Below are positions 1-8,194 of a DNA stretch of 64,000 nucleotides, piece by piece. Position 1 is the first letter of the stretch. The number at the start of each line of letters is the position of its first letter. Source of the stretch: Klebsiella huaxiensis (GTDB lineage: Bacteria; Pseudomonadota; Gammaproteobacteria; Enterobacterales; Enterobacteriaceae). Position numbers and translations under genes: made by a program. Where the stretch lies: NCBI RefSeq assembly GCF_003261575.2, contig NZ_CP036175.1:5332001-5396000 (forward strand). Direction: 5' to 3'. Below the pieces are notes generated by a model. That model made no database searches. It saw nothing but the letters and a program-made list of their open reading frames with translations, and was not told the DNA's origin.

Positions 1-98
1 TGGTGTTCCAGCAGGCAGGTCAGCAGGGTCTGCCAGACGCCCACGGGAGACGGACGTGACGATGCCGCCCGCATGAAGGGGGGTGATTTGGTTTGCAT
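1..98 (-). CDS. cbtA: CbtA/YeeV-type toxin, N-terminal part (runs off the window)
   Basis: Only the first 32 codons are present; the gene continues past the left edge. From the ATG at 96-98 the protein contains the run AASSRPSPVGVWQTLL, which matches the start of YeeV/CbtA (typical QAASSRPSPVEIWQ-). CbtA family toxins block cell division and shape by acting on FtsZ and MreB. The gene lies just downstream of its usual partner, the YeeU/CbeA-type antitoxin at 154-513, in the order found in CP4-like islands. Whether the toxin is intact cannot be judged from this fragment. Confidence 0.85.
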   Translation of the reverse strand, partial: MQTKSPPFMRAASSRPSPVGVWQTLLTCLLEH

Positions 99-153
99 AA
101 ACGTTATCTCTATAGTGGAAGATGTGTTTGCTGAAGGGTGAAGTATTACGGTG

Positions 154-513
154 TTATTCTGTGGTGACGGGAGTGGGATAAATCGCGATATAAACGTAGC
201 CATGCGAACCGAGCGTATCGGCCTCGCAGGTCAGACCTTTTGCATACAGCGTGACGCAGTGCTGATGACGGGGATTCAGTTCACCGCTGGTGAGCATTAA
301 CTCCAGCTGTTTCATCAATACCGGGAAAGACTGGTCAAGATGGCGCAAATCCGCATCGCAGAACTGTCCGTTAAAATTCGCGCGGTCAGCCAGGTAATGC
401 AGGCGGTTTCCCTCCTGGACCAGTCGGGCACCAAAACACGCGGAGACACTGCGTCTGAGCCCCCACCAGGATTCGCTGATATCATGCGTTGCTATCGTGG
501 TTTTCTTCGACAA
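154..513 (-). CDS. cbeA: CbeA/YeeU-type antitoxin
   Basis: A 119-aa protein of the YeeU/CbeA family, with the conserved stretches WWGLRRSV, CFGARLVQEGNRLHYLADRA and SGELNPRHQH typical of YeeU. In the E. coli homologue this is a type IV antitoxin: it does not bind the toxin but stabilises MreB and FtsZ filaments against CbtA. The start is a TTG at 511-513, preceded by an AAGGAGG ribosome site eight bases away. It is followed by the toxin gene (1-98) and preceded by yeeT. The length is normal and no damage is seen. Confidence 0.9.
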   Translation of the reverse strand: MSKKTTIATHDISESWWGLRRSVSACFGARLVQEGNRLHYLADRANFNGQFCDADLRHLDQSFPVLMKQLELMLTSGELNPRHQHCVTLYAKGLTCEADTLGSHGYVYIAIYPTPVTTE

Positions 514-537
514 AATGTAGTCCTCCTTAATCGTGAA

Positions 538-759
538 TTAATTCAGGCTTACGCTGCGTAATACGACATACGGGCCATTGCGGTCCTGGCGGCGCTCTGC
601 GAATACGGCCAGTACACCGCTGATATCGTCCACCTCGCGACCGGCATAGTGGCAGATACTGCCGGACCATTTATATTTCCCCGTACAGAAGCGAAACAAC
701 CGGGACTGTGGATGCTGGCGGTATATCGCCATTGCCTGACGCTTACTGATAATTTTCAT
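538..759 (-). CDS. yeeT: YeeT-like DUF987 protein
   Basis: A 73-aa protein starting MKIISKRQAMAIYRQHPQ and ending VVLRSVSLN; this is the DUF987 family (YeeT/YkfH/YpjJ) that accompanies yeeS and yeeU in E. coli K-12 CP4 elements. Its function is unknown. The ATG at 757-759 is chosen because GGGAGGAG lies just upstream; longer readings in this frame run back into the preceding radC-like gene. It is part of the minus-strand yeeS-T-U-V cluster. Confidence 0.85.
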   Translation of the reverse strand: MKIISKRQAMAIYRQHPQSRLFRFCTGKYKWSGSICHYAGREVDDISGVLAVFAERRQDRNGPYVVLRSVSLN

Positions 760-772
760 TAATACTCCTCCC

Positions 773-1252
773 TTACAACCAGCCCCGTTCAGCAAACGAG
801 ACGATATCCATTCCGCCGATAACGAGGTGGTCCAGGAGACGCACACCCACAAGGTCCAGAGCGTTCTTCAGTCGCTCTGTCACCCGTCTGTCAGCCTGGC
901 TGGGTTCGGCATGGCCTGAGGGATGGCAGTGAGCAACAATCACGGCTGCCGCATTGTATTTCAGGGAGGCTTTCACCACTTCCCGGGGATGGACTTCGGT
1001 ATGGCTGATGGTGCCTTTGAACAACGTTTCGTGCGTAATCAGCCGGTGTTGGTTATCCAGAAGCAGCAGAACAAATGCCTCTCTTTCCTCCATGGTCAGC
1101 TGGAGCCGTAACCAGTCACTTACTGAGCTGCTGGACGTAAACGATGCGCCGGGCTCGCGTAACTGGCGCTCCAGCAGAGCCAGCGCCTCGCGGATGGTCT
1201 GTTGTGCTGATGCCGTCAGTTCATATGCAAACAACGGTAACTGTTTTTCCAT
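773..1252 (-). CDS. yeeS: RadC family (YeeS-like) JAB/MPN-domain protein
   Basis: A 159-aa protein of the RadC/YeeS family. The C-terminal two thirds form the JAB1/MPN-like domain: EVHPREV (about 86-92) and the metal-site motif with H108, H110, S112 and D121 in the run [15 protein letters not shown]. The metal-binding residues of the family are kept, so a hydrolase activity is possible, but no substrate is established for island-borne RadC proteins. It lacks the helix-hairpin-helix part of chromosomal RadC, as usual for YeeS. It is the first gene after klcA in the cluster. Confidence 0.88.
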   Translation of the reverse strand: MEKQLPLFAYELTASAQQTIREALALLERQLREPGASFTSSSSVSDWLRLQLTMEEREAFVLLLLDNQHRLITHETLFKGTISHTEVHPREVVKASLKYNAAAVIVAHCHPSGHAEPSQADRRVTERLKNALDLVGVRLLDHLVIGGMDIVSFAERGWL

Positions 1253-1263
1253 GGTGCGGGGCC

Positions 1264-1707
1264 TCAGTCGATGATGTAAATAATGGCGTTGCGTTCAGGA
1301 TGGTTCAGCGCATAGTCGCGCAGACGGTAATAATGCTCCGTCATGGCATCGCACTCCGTGCGGCAGGCATGGTGACTGTAAGCCATCAGACAGGCCGCAA
1401 TCCCCGCAGCTTCAGCACTCATTTCAGCGCTGTTACCATTCAGTACATTAAACAGATACCATAGACCGTCACTCTCTTCCGGAGCCATAAAGGCACCACC
1501 GTTACTGAGAGTGTAAAAAGTCCAGACGCCACCGCTGTAATCCGCACACAACCGGTCCATCCAGGCAAAGATGCGGGGTTCGAGGGTTATCCACTGTGGG
1601 ATACGACCAAAATGCTGAGGCCAGAAACGAAGGCGCTGTTCATCTTTAACAGGTGTGGCACAAAGAGTGTCTGTCGGAATGGTGTTATCCGTTAATGCGT
1701 TGTTCAT
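1264..1707 (-). CDS. klcA: ArdB/KlcA family antirestriction protein
   Basis: A 147-aa protein with the features of the KlcA/ArdB family: [42 protein letters not shown] and [19 protein letters not shown]. ArdB and KlcA proteins relieve type I restriction in vivo without being DNA mimics. The ATG at 1705-1707 is preferred over an upstream start because a CCGGAGT ribosome site precedes it and family length is then normal. Oddly, this antirestriction gene shares an island with a full BREX locus, suggesting the module arrived from a mobile element that had to evade restriction. Confidence 0.88.
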   Translation of the reverse strand: MNNALTDNTIPTDTLCATPVKDEQRLRFWPQHFGRIPQWITLEPRIFAWMDRLCADYSGGVWTFYTLSNGGAFMAPEESDGLWYLFNVLNGNSAEMSAEAAGIAACLMAYSHHACRTECDAMTEHYYRLRDYALNHPERNAIIYIID

Positions 1708-1786
1708 GATTAATGACTCCGGAAATAAAAAAGCCTGCCGGTCAGGGCTGGCGGGAAAGGCTGAGACTGAAGTCTGGTAAGGTTGG

Positions 1787-2020
1787 TCAGGACCTGCGGA
1801 TGCCATAACGAGCAATGTAGCTGTTCAGCATAACCCCGGCTTCAGGTTCAAAGTTCCATGCCCGCCAGACCATCACTCCTTCGCAACGAATAACCAGACG
1901 AAAATGCGTTCCCTGGTCGTCTTCAATGGCGACGTTGTCATATTGCGCTGCGATGCCTGAAGCCTGCTCACGGGTAAACGGGCCGGAGGGAAGTTGCGGA
2001 TGGGTTTCGGTGTTCACGGG
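1787..2020 (-). CDS. ykfF: YkfF-like DUF905 protein
   Basis: A small protein (77 aa) of the DUF905/YkfF family, recognised by GPFTREQA near the N-terminus, [12 protein letters not shown] and [13 protein letters not shown]. Its function is unknown. The GTG at 2018-2020 is chosen because GGAGG sits nine bases upstream; an ATG at 2033-2035 in the same frame would place that ribosome site inside the gene and is the alternative. It lies between yafZ and klcA, the same neighbours as in CP4-6 and CP4-44. Confidence 0.78.
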   Translation of the reverse strand, partial: PVNTETHPQLPSGPFTREQASGIAAQYDNVAIEDDQGTHFRLVIRCEGVMVWRAWNFEPEAGVMLNSYIARYGIRRS

Positions 2021-2040
2021 TATGTTCCTCCGCATCGAAG

Positions 2041-2865
2041 TTATGCCTGTCCCAGCAGGTCAAGCATATTCTCTGCCATCACCCACAGCGCACGATTAAG
2101 TTTCACATCGCCATCGATACCGTTCACAGCACGGGTACGGTTGCTTCGCCCCTGTGCGGTGCGCCCCGCGAGTCCTCCCTTCATCAGGTTCTCCTGCACC
2201 CGCTGATACACCGTCCAGAGGTCGTCACTGCGGTCTTCGTAACGACGTGGCGTCAGTATCTGAGCAGTAGTGACGGGCTGGTGGTCTTCACCAAAACGAT
2301 AGTGGAGAGCGGCCCTCGCCATCGCCTGCTGCGCTGGTGGCGGTAACAGAGCCGACTGCATGGCATCACGTCTCTCTTCCACCCGGTCGAATATCCCCAG
2401 TACCTCATAAGCCCCTTCAATAACTTTCTCCACCACATTCCCTTTATGCGGCACCCGCACTTCACCGAATGACTGCCCACAGACCAGTCCGTTGGTACAG
2501 ACACCACGAAACAATCCCGGCAGCATCTGATAACTGGATGAGCCATCGTGTGAGTTGAGGAGGATAATTTCGGGCACCTGCTGGCCGGTGAGCTGTCCTG
2601 CACGACGCAGACGTAACATGTGTTTGGTGTGCTCCCGTCGGCGCTGGTCCCGAACGCGGGTCTGGCAGGCAAAGAAAGGTTCAAAACCTTCCCGCTGCAG
2701 ATTCTCAAGAATAGTGATGGTCGGTATCCAGGTATATCGGTCTGAACGGGATTCGTGCTTATTCTCACTAAAAACACTGGGGACGTATTGCATTAATTCT
2801 TCACGGGTTAACGGGCGGTCGCGCCGTACCTGATTTACCCGTCCAAAACGACTGGCTAGTTTCAT
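2041..2865 (-). CDS. yafZ: YafZ-like DUF932 protein
   Basis: A 274-aa member of the DUF932 family (YafZ/YfjQ of E. coli CP4 prophages). Seen in the sequence: an N-terminal [16 protein letters not shown] segment, [17 protein letters not shown] in the middle and [21 protein letters not shown], all typical of the family. The biochemical role is not known; related proteins occur on plasmids and phages. The start has an AAGGAA ribosome site. It is the first gene of the minus-strand module, so the promoter should lie in the AT-rich gap at 2866-3402. Confidence 0.87.
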   Translation of the reverse strand: MKLASRFGRVNQVRRDRPLTREELMQYVPSVFSENKHESRSDRYTWIPTITILENLQREGFEPFFACQTRVRDQRRREHTKHMLRLRRAGQLTGQQVPEIILLNSHDGSSSYQMLPGLFRGVCTNGLVCGQSFGEVRVPHKGNVVEKVIEGAYEVLGIFDRVEERRDAMQSALLPPPAQQAMARAALHYRFGEDHQPVTTAQILTPRRYEDRSDDLWTVYQRVQENLMKGGLAGRTAQGRSNRTRAVNGIDGDVKLNRALWVMAENMLDLLGQA

Positions 2866-3402
2866 GATGAGTTCCTTAATTTATCTCTTTGCACCAAACG
2901 GCTTAACCTCAGAAGAATAGATATATGCTTCGAGGAATAACGGATTTTCACCAAAGTAATATAGATTCAAATTCATCCATAACTTAATAAAAAAAAGCCC
3001 GAGCATTATATGTGATAACTCCAGAGCAATTCGATGACTAAAAAGGTATAAAAATCATGAATATCGTTAACTCCTTCCTTTATTGCAATTTCAACCCCAG
3101 ACTAAAGAACAGTGGCGTTTGTCTATGTATATAGATGTGTATATAGATTACTGATACATATCAATGCATTTAAATTAACATCTTTAGATTAATAAACATG
3201 AGAACACATGTAATTCAATACATTGAAACCAACAAACATTCCATCACCAATAAAACAACGCTCATGCATATAACTCGGCAAGTAAACATATACCGTATGC
3301 ATAATGCATATGAACAATACAAGCGTAGAGCAAGTGATTTAATTAAATAATCAGCTCTACTACGACTAACACTTTCGAAATATAAAAAAGGAAACAGATA
3401 GT
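2866..3402. other. AT-rich gap between divergent yafZ and DUF3296 genes
   Basis: No credible gene is seen in this 537-base stretch, which is strongly A+T rich. It must hold the promoters for the yafZ module (minus) and the replication-like gene at 3403 (plus). A short dyad, TATGCATAATGCATA at 3296-3310, and a nearby ATGCATAT at about 3264 could be regulator sites. An AAGGA ribosome site precedes 3403. Confidence 0.6.
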
Positions 3403-4035
3403 ATGTACGAATATATCACCTCTCACGGAAAATTAAATCAATACCATTTAAAGAAAATAGAACAGACTATTGATAAAGCATTGAGTGAACACTCAAGAGT
3501 ATTGGCTGTAAGAATAGATTTACATACTCCTGTTCTCAAACCATTAAATGACATGCCTGATGAGGCTAATTTCGCAAGGACAGATTCATCAGTAATATCC
3601 CGCTTTGCGGATTCTCTGAAAGCAAAAATTTCACATTATCTTAACAAGCGGGAGAAAGAGGGAAAGCGAGTTCGTAAGACATCATTACGCGTTGTCTGGG
3701 CCAGAGAGTTTGCACCTGATTCACATAAAAAACATTATCACGTATTACTGTTACTCAACGGGGACACTTTCAATACACTGGGAGCGTACGATAGTAAAAA
3801 AGGTACACTCCTCCGCCTTATACGTGAGTCATGGATGAGTGCTGTCAGTTTCATATATCCCCCCGATAAAGAGTTAGTCCACACACCCAGGAATCCTTGT
3901 TATTACCTGAATGCAAAGGATGGCAAGCAAAGTGAGTCATATTGCTCGCTGATTTACCGGACAAGTTACTTTGCAAAAAAGAAAAGCAAATGTTTTACAG
4001 ATGGTGAACGTAATTTCGGATGTAGCTTTAAATAA
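3403..4035 (+). CDS. yfjJ: YagK/YfjJ (DUF3296), inovirus Gp2-like protein
   Basis: A 210-aa protein resembling the YagK/YfjJ family annotated as inovirus-type Gp2 (DUF3296). The diagnostic part is the region around residues 95-125, with RVVWAREF and KHYHVLLLLNGD, a HxH-type segment reminiscent of rolling-circle initiator proteins, followed by LLRLIRESW and PCYYLNAKD. A role in replication or mobilisation of the element is inferred from the inovirus relation only. It is followed by the DUF3987 gene in the same direction, as yfjJ and yfjI are adjacent in CP4-57. Confidence 0.75.
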   Translation: MYEYITSHGKLNQYHLKKIEQTIDKALSEHSRVLAVRIDLHTPVLKPLNDMPDEANFARTDSSVISRFADSLKAKISHYLNKREKEGKRVRKTSLRVVWAREFAPDSHKKHYHVLLLLNGDTFNTLGAYDSKKGTLLRLIRESWMSAVSFIYPPDKELVHTPRNPCYYLNAKDGKQSESYCSLIYRTSYFAKKKSKCFTDGERNFGCSFK

Positions 4036-4269
4036 TGGCATCACAAATCATCTATTTACCCATGAGTAAAACAGACCAGCACAGGGCTGTTCATGACTCA
4101 TATCTGTACAGTATCAGGTAGCAAAACAATCCTGACTAAAATAATATCAATCCAAATAAAACCAATTTAGACCAATGGTCTGCCGGAGTATTCCAAATAG
4201 CAGATGAGTATCATATTCTTGGCCCTGCAGTATATCTGCCAGTAAAAATTAACATATGAGAGGTCGAAT

Positions 4270-5715
4270 ATGAGTGTTGGAGTTATAAAAGACAAAAAGG
4301 CTACTTACCCAGTAGAATACTTCCCTCAAATAATGCGGAATGCAATTGAATCTATAGTAAGGGATGTTCAGGCTCCTCCGGAGCTGGTGGGTAGCGCCAT
4401 ACTGGGTTTTGCATCACTTGCATTGCAGGGGTTAAAAAAAATTCGTTATCCTGACGGGCGAGTCAGGCCCATCTCCTTATATCTTACCGTGATTGCAGAC
4501 TCAGGAGAGCGGAAAACTGCTGTATATAACCTGGTGGGTCAACCTGTCTTTGCATTTGAGAAAGCCTGCCGAAAGAAACATGAAATGCTAATAGTTGATT
4601 ACAATGCAGAACTTCAATCATGGAAGGTACAGGAACAATCCATATTGAAGAGTATCCGCAAGAAAACGGAGAAAGGTGTCAGCATTGAAAGTGAAAATGA
4701 GCGGCTGAAGCTCCATTACAGAATAAAACCGAAAAGTCCTGTTCTGCCTAAGATGATTTACAACGATACTACCCCTGAAGCTTTACAGTCGGGATTATAC
4801 AACAATATACCTTCTGCGAGCCTGATGTCAGATGAAGCTGGGGTATTCTTTAAGGGAAGAGCTAAGAGTAATTTAGGTTTTTTAAACCAGCTATGGGATG
4901 GCTCTTCATTTGATGTAGAACGCAAAACAGGCAGTTTCACAGTAGATGATTGCATGTTCACCATCTTACTTATGATCCAGACAGATGAATTCGAAAAATA
5001 TGTTAAAAAACAAGGGGATTATGCAGTAGGCTCTGGTTTTTTCTCTCGATTCATGATTACCGGAGTCACCTCTATGCAAGGACGTAGGGACACCAAGACA
5101 GTACAAAATGCAGGAGGAGATAGCCTTAGGTTATTTCATGAAAAAATCGAAGAGGCGCTATCCAGTTTTGAAGAAATGTGTAACAGTACCACTGTTACAC
5201 ATGAATACTATACACTTTCAGAACAAGCTCAGACTGTTTTATCCGAGTACCAGAAAAAGGCTGAAGACGCTATAATTCAACACAAAGACAAATCCCCTCT
5301 TTTTGAAGGCATGTTTTCTAAATTGTCAGAAAATTTTATAAGAGTGGCTGCCTTATTTGAATATTTTGACGGTAACAATTCAGGAACTATTTCCTCAAAA
5401 AATGTTGTAAATGCTTCAAACATTGTGAATTTTTATTATTCTTATTTATTAACTTCGGGTGGTTTACGTAGTGAAACAGTGGAGCAGAATGCTGATTTAC
5501 TCTATGCCTGGCTGCTCTCTCACAAAGAGAACCACTATAGTTATACCACCCATATAAACAAAACGGAAATAAGAAGAAAAGGACCTTATAAATTAAGAAA
5601 TAAAATCAAACTCAACGCCGCTTTAGAATTCCTTGAGCAAGAAAGGAAGGTGAGTATCCAGAAATTGAGAAACAACAATGGAACTATGAGCGAAATAATC
5701 ACTATCCATCGATAA
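4270..5715 (+). CDS. yfjI: YfjI-like DUF3987 protein
   Basis: A 481-aa protein of the DUF3987 family (YfjI of CP4-57). The N-terminal third has the family's nucleotide-site-like segment ISLYLTVIADSGERKTAV, in which the usual Walker A GKS/T is replaced by ERKT. NDTTPEALQSGL and LMSDEAGVFFKGR follow. DUF3987 proteins are found next to primases and replicases of mobile elements; a helper role in element replication is inferred. GAGGT precedes the start. It is followed by a perfect palindrome (5729-5766) and a terminator-like hairpin. Confidence 0.8.
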   Translation: MSVGVIKDKKATYPVEYFPQIMRNAIESIVRDVQAPPELVGSAILGFASLALQGLKKIRYPDGRVRPISLYLTVIADSGERKTAVYNLVGQPVFAFEKACRKKHEMLIVDYNAELQSWKVQEQSILKSIRKKTEKGVSIESENERLKLHYRIKPKSPVLPKMIYNDTTPEALQSGLYNNIPSASLMSDEAGVFFKGRAKSNLGFLNQLWDGSSFDVERKTGSFTVDDCMFTILLMIQTDEFEKYVKKQGDYAVGSGFFSRFMITGVTSMQGRRDTKTVQNAGGDSLRLFHEKIEEALSSFEEMCNSTTVTHEYYTLSEQAQTVLSEYQKKAEDAIIQHKDKSPLFEGMFSKLSENFIRVAALFEYFDGNNSGTISSKNVVNASNIVNFYYSYLLTSGGLRSETVEQNADLLYAWLLSHKENHYSYTTHINKTEIRRKGPYKLRNKIKLNAALEFLEQERKVSIQKLRNNNGTMSEIITIHR

Positions 5716-5728
5716 TCACCGATAAAGA

Positions 5729-5766
5729 GCTGCTATTGTCTGCTACTGGTAGCAGACAATAGCAGC
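5729..5766. repeat. Perfect 38-bp palindrome after the yfjI-like gene
   Basis: Two 18-bp arms, 5729-5746 and 5749-5766, are exact reverse complements around a central TG. The arms read GCTGCTATTGTCTGCTAC and its complement. No T-run follows, so it is a poor intrinsic terminator. It could be a transcript-end hairpin, a recombination or replication site, or a protein-binding palindrome. Confidence 0.85.
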
Positions 5767-5950
5767 AATTCATTCATATAAAAAACATCACCAGTTATAA
5801 ACATTTGACTCTTAGTGACTCCCCAGCATTGAGGTTTTGATATTTATATGTTCTATTTTCTCAACCCCCTCCTTTCAACTCATTTATTTTCACCATTGAA
5901 TAATAGGCCTCAAATGACTGCTGACAATGAGTCGCGTTATTATCGAGTTC

Positions 5951-5977
5951 GGTGATCGCCTGAGCGATCACCTTTAA
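5951..5977 (+). terminator. Terminator-like hairpin downstream of yfjI-like gene
   Basis: GGTGATCGC (5951-5959) and GCGATCACC (5964-5972) form a 9-bp stem with a CTGA loop, followed by TTTAAT. The T-run is weak. The rest of the 344-base gap 5716-6059 holds the palindrome above and no gene. Confidence 0.5.
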
Positions 5978-6059
5978 TACGATGGAAGTTACACAGAATT
6001 ACGGACAGGCTCCACATCTAACACTCTGAAAATCATTTTCATTCGCTTATTTTCATCAG

Positions 6060-6782
6060 TTATCTCTTTACAACATCAGCGAAAGCATTCTTCAATTCGA
6101 TGTCATTTCTAGACCAGTCGCTAATGGTTCTATATAATTTATCCCATGATGTCCAATCACTATTTTTATGGAAATCAAGTTCAATAAACTTAGAAATCTC
6201 TTCCTCTAAAGAATTAATAGCAGCAGCTTTACTTTTCCACCCGTCTTCAGGCTTATTTTTCTTTAATAGCCTAATGACTTCATCCTTGACTGGCCTGTAT
6301 TTCTGCGACTTTCTTTTACCACCGAGGCTTGCTGCTTCTCGTTTTAACTTATTAGACTCTTCTTTAAATTCTACCATTTCCAGAGCCCAGCAGGCTCCAT
6401 TCCACATGTTTATCAAATTTAGTGCCATCAAAACATGTTTACGACCTTCAGCTTTGCGGCCCTGTCTGTACTGAGATATTCCCCATTTATGTGATACAAA
6501 AGCGCATTCCAGAAGTTTGCCGGGTGTACCCGTCCACATAGCTTGAGACTTCATACTGCTTATGTACTCTTCAACAGTACGTTCCCTGTAAGCATGTTTG
6601 TAAGACTGAATCCTGCATTTTTGGTAATCAGTAATGGCAGTATGGGCATCTTCCTTGAGCTTACGCACCATCTCTTCGCCAGAACACGGCTCAAAGTGAG
6701 TGGAAGTTTTCACTTTCACTACCGCTTTCTCAAACTCATTTAAAACCTCTTCAAAAAGGATATCAAAGTCGTTATTTTTCAT
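6060..6782 (-). CDS. Unrecognised 240-aa protein
   Basis: Not recognised as a named family. The protein is soluble and charged, with no signal peptide and no membrane segment. Visible features: an acidic start, EYISSMKSQAMWTGTPGKLLECAFVSHKWG-like central block (about 75-105, quoted in part), a basic patch SLGGKRKSQKYRPVKDEVIRL (about 155-175) and a C-terminal WTSWDKLYRTISDW segment. The basic, winged-helix-like centre would fit DNA binding, but this is a guess. It is monocistronic, convergent with yfjI and divergent from the AlpA gene at 6907. Confidence 0.6.
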   Translation of the reverse strand: MKNNDFDILFEEVLNEFEKAVVKVKTSTHFEPCSGEEMVRKLKEDAHTAITDYQKCRIQSYKHAYRERTVEEYISSMKSQAMWTGTPGKLLECAFVSHKWGISQYRQGRKAEGRKHVLMALNLINMWNGACWALEMVEFKEESNKLKREAASLGGKRKSQKYRPVKDEVIRLLKKNKPEDGWKSKAAAINSLEEEISKFIELDFHKNSDWTSWDKLYRTISDWSRNDIELKNAFADVVKR

Positions 6783-6906
6783 TTGTTTACCAAAATGTGA
6801 ATGTGAAGTAGCAAAACTAAAAAAATACTTTATGAAGGCAGCTTTTTCGATACTAATCCCCGCATTAATATAAGCACCAATCTAAAGCAATCAAGAGCAA
6901 TGAGCC

Positions 6907-7140
6907 ATGTCCACACAAGATATGAAGATTTTAAGGTTACCTGAAGTAGTCAAGAAAGCCGGGATCAAAAGATCCACCATATACGACTGGCTGAATCCAA
7001 AATCACCACGATATGACGTAACGTTCCCTAAGCAGCGTCGCCTGGGTACTAAATCAGTTGGCTGGCTGGAGTCAGAACTGGACGACTGGATAAACAATCG
7101 CCCGATACCAATCAGATCTTGTAGATGTAATGCTAGCTAG
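6907..7140 (+). CDS. AlpA-type helix-turn-helix regulator (first copy)
   Basis: A 77-aa protein with the AlpA/MerR-like layout: ILRLPEVVKKAGIKRSTIYDWL forms the helix-turn-helix and is followed by a wing (FPKQRRLGTKSVGWLESELDDWI). AlpA proteins activate the integrase or act as excision factors in P4-like elements. The C-terminus after DDWINNRP is short and Cys-rich (RSCRCNAS). A second AlpA-like gene follows at 7384, so the island may carry regulators from two elements. Confidence 0.8.
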   Translation: MSTQDMKILRLPEVVKKAGIKRSTIYDWLNPKSPRYDVTFPKQRRLGTKSVGWLESELDDWINNRPIPIRSCRCNAS

Positions 7141-7383
7141 CACAATCTATTCAATTTTTTATTGCTGTTACCAGAGCAACTCACGCAGCATATAGGAAGA
7201 TTAACGATAGATACAAAAAATCGCTATTAATTCATGTCCTATCCTGAATGATGAGATTTATAATATTCGACGATAATTTTGCTTCGCGCAGTTGCATGTT
7301 AAAAAGATGGCGTTTAGAAAAACAAATAAGTCTAAGCTTCAAATAAACCCGTGCATTGTATTTTTACCGAATGAGAATTAATA

Positions 7384-7635
7384 ATGAAAGAACAGGCATC
7401 AACATTTAATCAGAAAAATAATAATCATATGTCAGATACAGACTTCACAAAAGATCGCCTTGTAGATATGGCTTTTATTACTGCTTACACCGGATTAACA
7501 GACAAATGGTTTTATAAGCTCATCAAAGACGGTGAATTCCCAAAGCCGATTAAATTGGGCCGCAGCTCTCGCTGGACTGAAAGTGAGGTTAAAACGTGGT
7601 TAAAACAACGTATTGAAGCATCCAGAGGACATTAG
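7384..7635 (+). CDS. alpA: AlpA-type helix-turn-helix regulator (second copy)
   Basis: An 83-aa protein. Residues 27-80 form the AlpA fold: LVDMAFITAYTGLTDKWFYKLI as the helix-turn-helix, then GEFPKPIKLGRSSRWTESEVKTWL as the wing and last helix, the classic AlpA signature. The first 15 residues are polar and not family-like, so translation may instead start at the ATG at 7429. It is likely a transcriptional activator or excision factor for the island; it may work with the distant integrase at 39504-40775. Confidence 0.82.
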   Translation: MKEQASTFNQKNNNHMSDTDFTKDRLVDMAFITAYTGLTDKWFYKLIKDGEFPKPIKLGRSSRWTESEVKTWLKQRIEASRGH

Positions 7636-7965
7636 TCATGTCTGCTTATCATACTTCCGGCACTAACCAAAGGGTTCAATATCCCCGAGTTACTACGGTG
7701 AATAAACGGTCCCGCAGGATTTGTAATCCAGTGTCAACGTCAGTTTGGTAGTGTTAAGCCCTACCCCTATTGTTATCGGACCATAATCACTGAAGAAACA
7801 ACAAAATCTAAGCCAATGTAACGTCTGATCGCCATTGCAGCTTCTCGTCTCTTCTGAAAATATCCGCCATTCACACAGTGAGCCTGCCTGCACAAGGACG
7901 GCGTTTACCTGCGTGTCGTCTGGCGGTAAGGAACCGGTTTATGTACGGAAAATTATTAATGATGA

Positions 7966-8059
7966 TTTGAAACGGCATAACCTGCGCGGTAGCATGAGTG
8001 CTAAGGGTTGCTGTTAAGATAATGCTTGCGCGGAAAGCTTCTTCCATTCACTGAAAGTG
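7966..8059 (+). mobile_element. IS3 orfB scrap
   Basis: About 94 bases encode [16 protein letters not shown], a stop, then [14 protein letters not shown]. The same protein segment, without the stop, occurs in the IS3 orfB at 31428-31879. The stop comes from TGTTAA where the other copy has TGTTAC. No IS end is visible at either side. The wider stretch 7636-8194 has no intact gene; 7636-7965 holds nothing recognised. Confidence 0.8.
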
Positions 8060-8062
8060 AGT

Positions 8063-8191
8063 GTACCCAACCTCATTATAATTCATCCAGTTACCCTGCA
8101 GCAACGTTTCCAACAGATGCTTAGGCAGCAGATGTCTGAAATGGAGGTCAGTTGCAGTGGGAATATTTTTGACGACATACAGCAGGAGTAA
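8063..8191 (+). pseudogene. 3' remnant of a gene cut off by IS3 debris
   Basis: An open frame without a start runs from the edge of the IS3 scrap to the TAA at 8189-8191. It encodes about 42 residues ending MEVSCSGNIFDDIQQE. The stop lies three bases before the next gene, whose AGGAG ribosome site is inside this remnant. This suggests that the operon at 8195-10491 once had an upstream partner whose N-terminal part was lost. The family cannot be identified from this tail. Confidence 0.55.
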
Positions 8192-8194
8192 AAA

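Noticed and set aside
1708..1815. Upstream extension of klcA to 1815
   Set aside because: The added residues do not resemble the family and the inner ATG at 1707 has a good ribosome site.
7835..8017. 60-codon plus-strand frame ending in IS3 sequence
   Set aside because: The second half is the IS3 orfB scrap and the first half has no similarity; it ends at a mutation-made stop.
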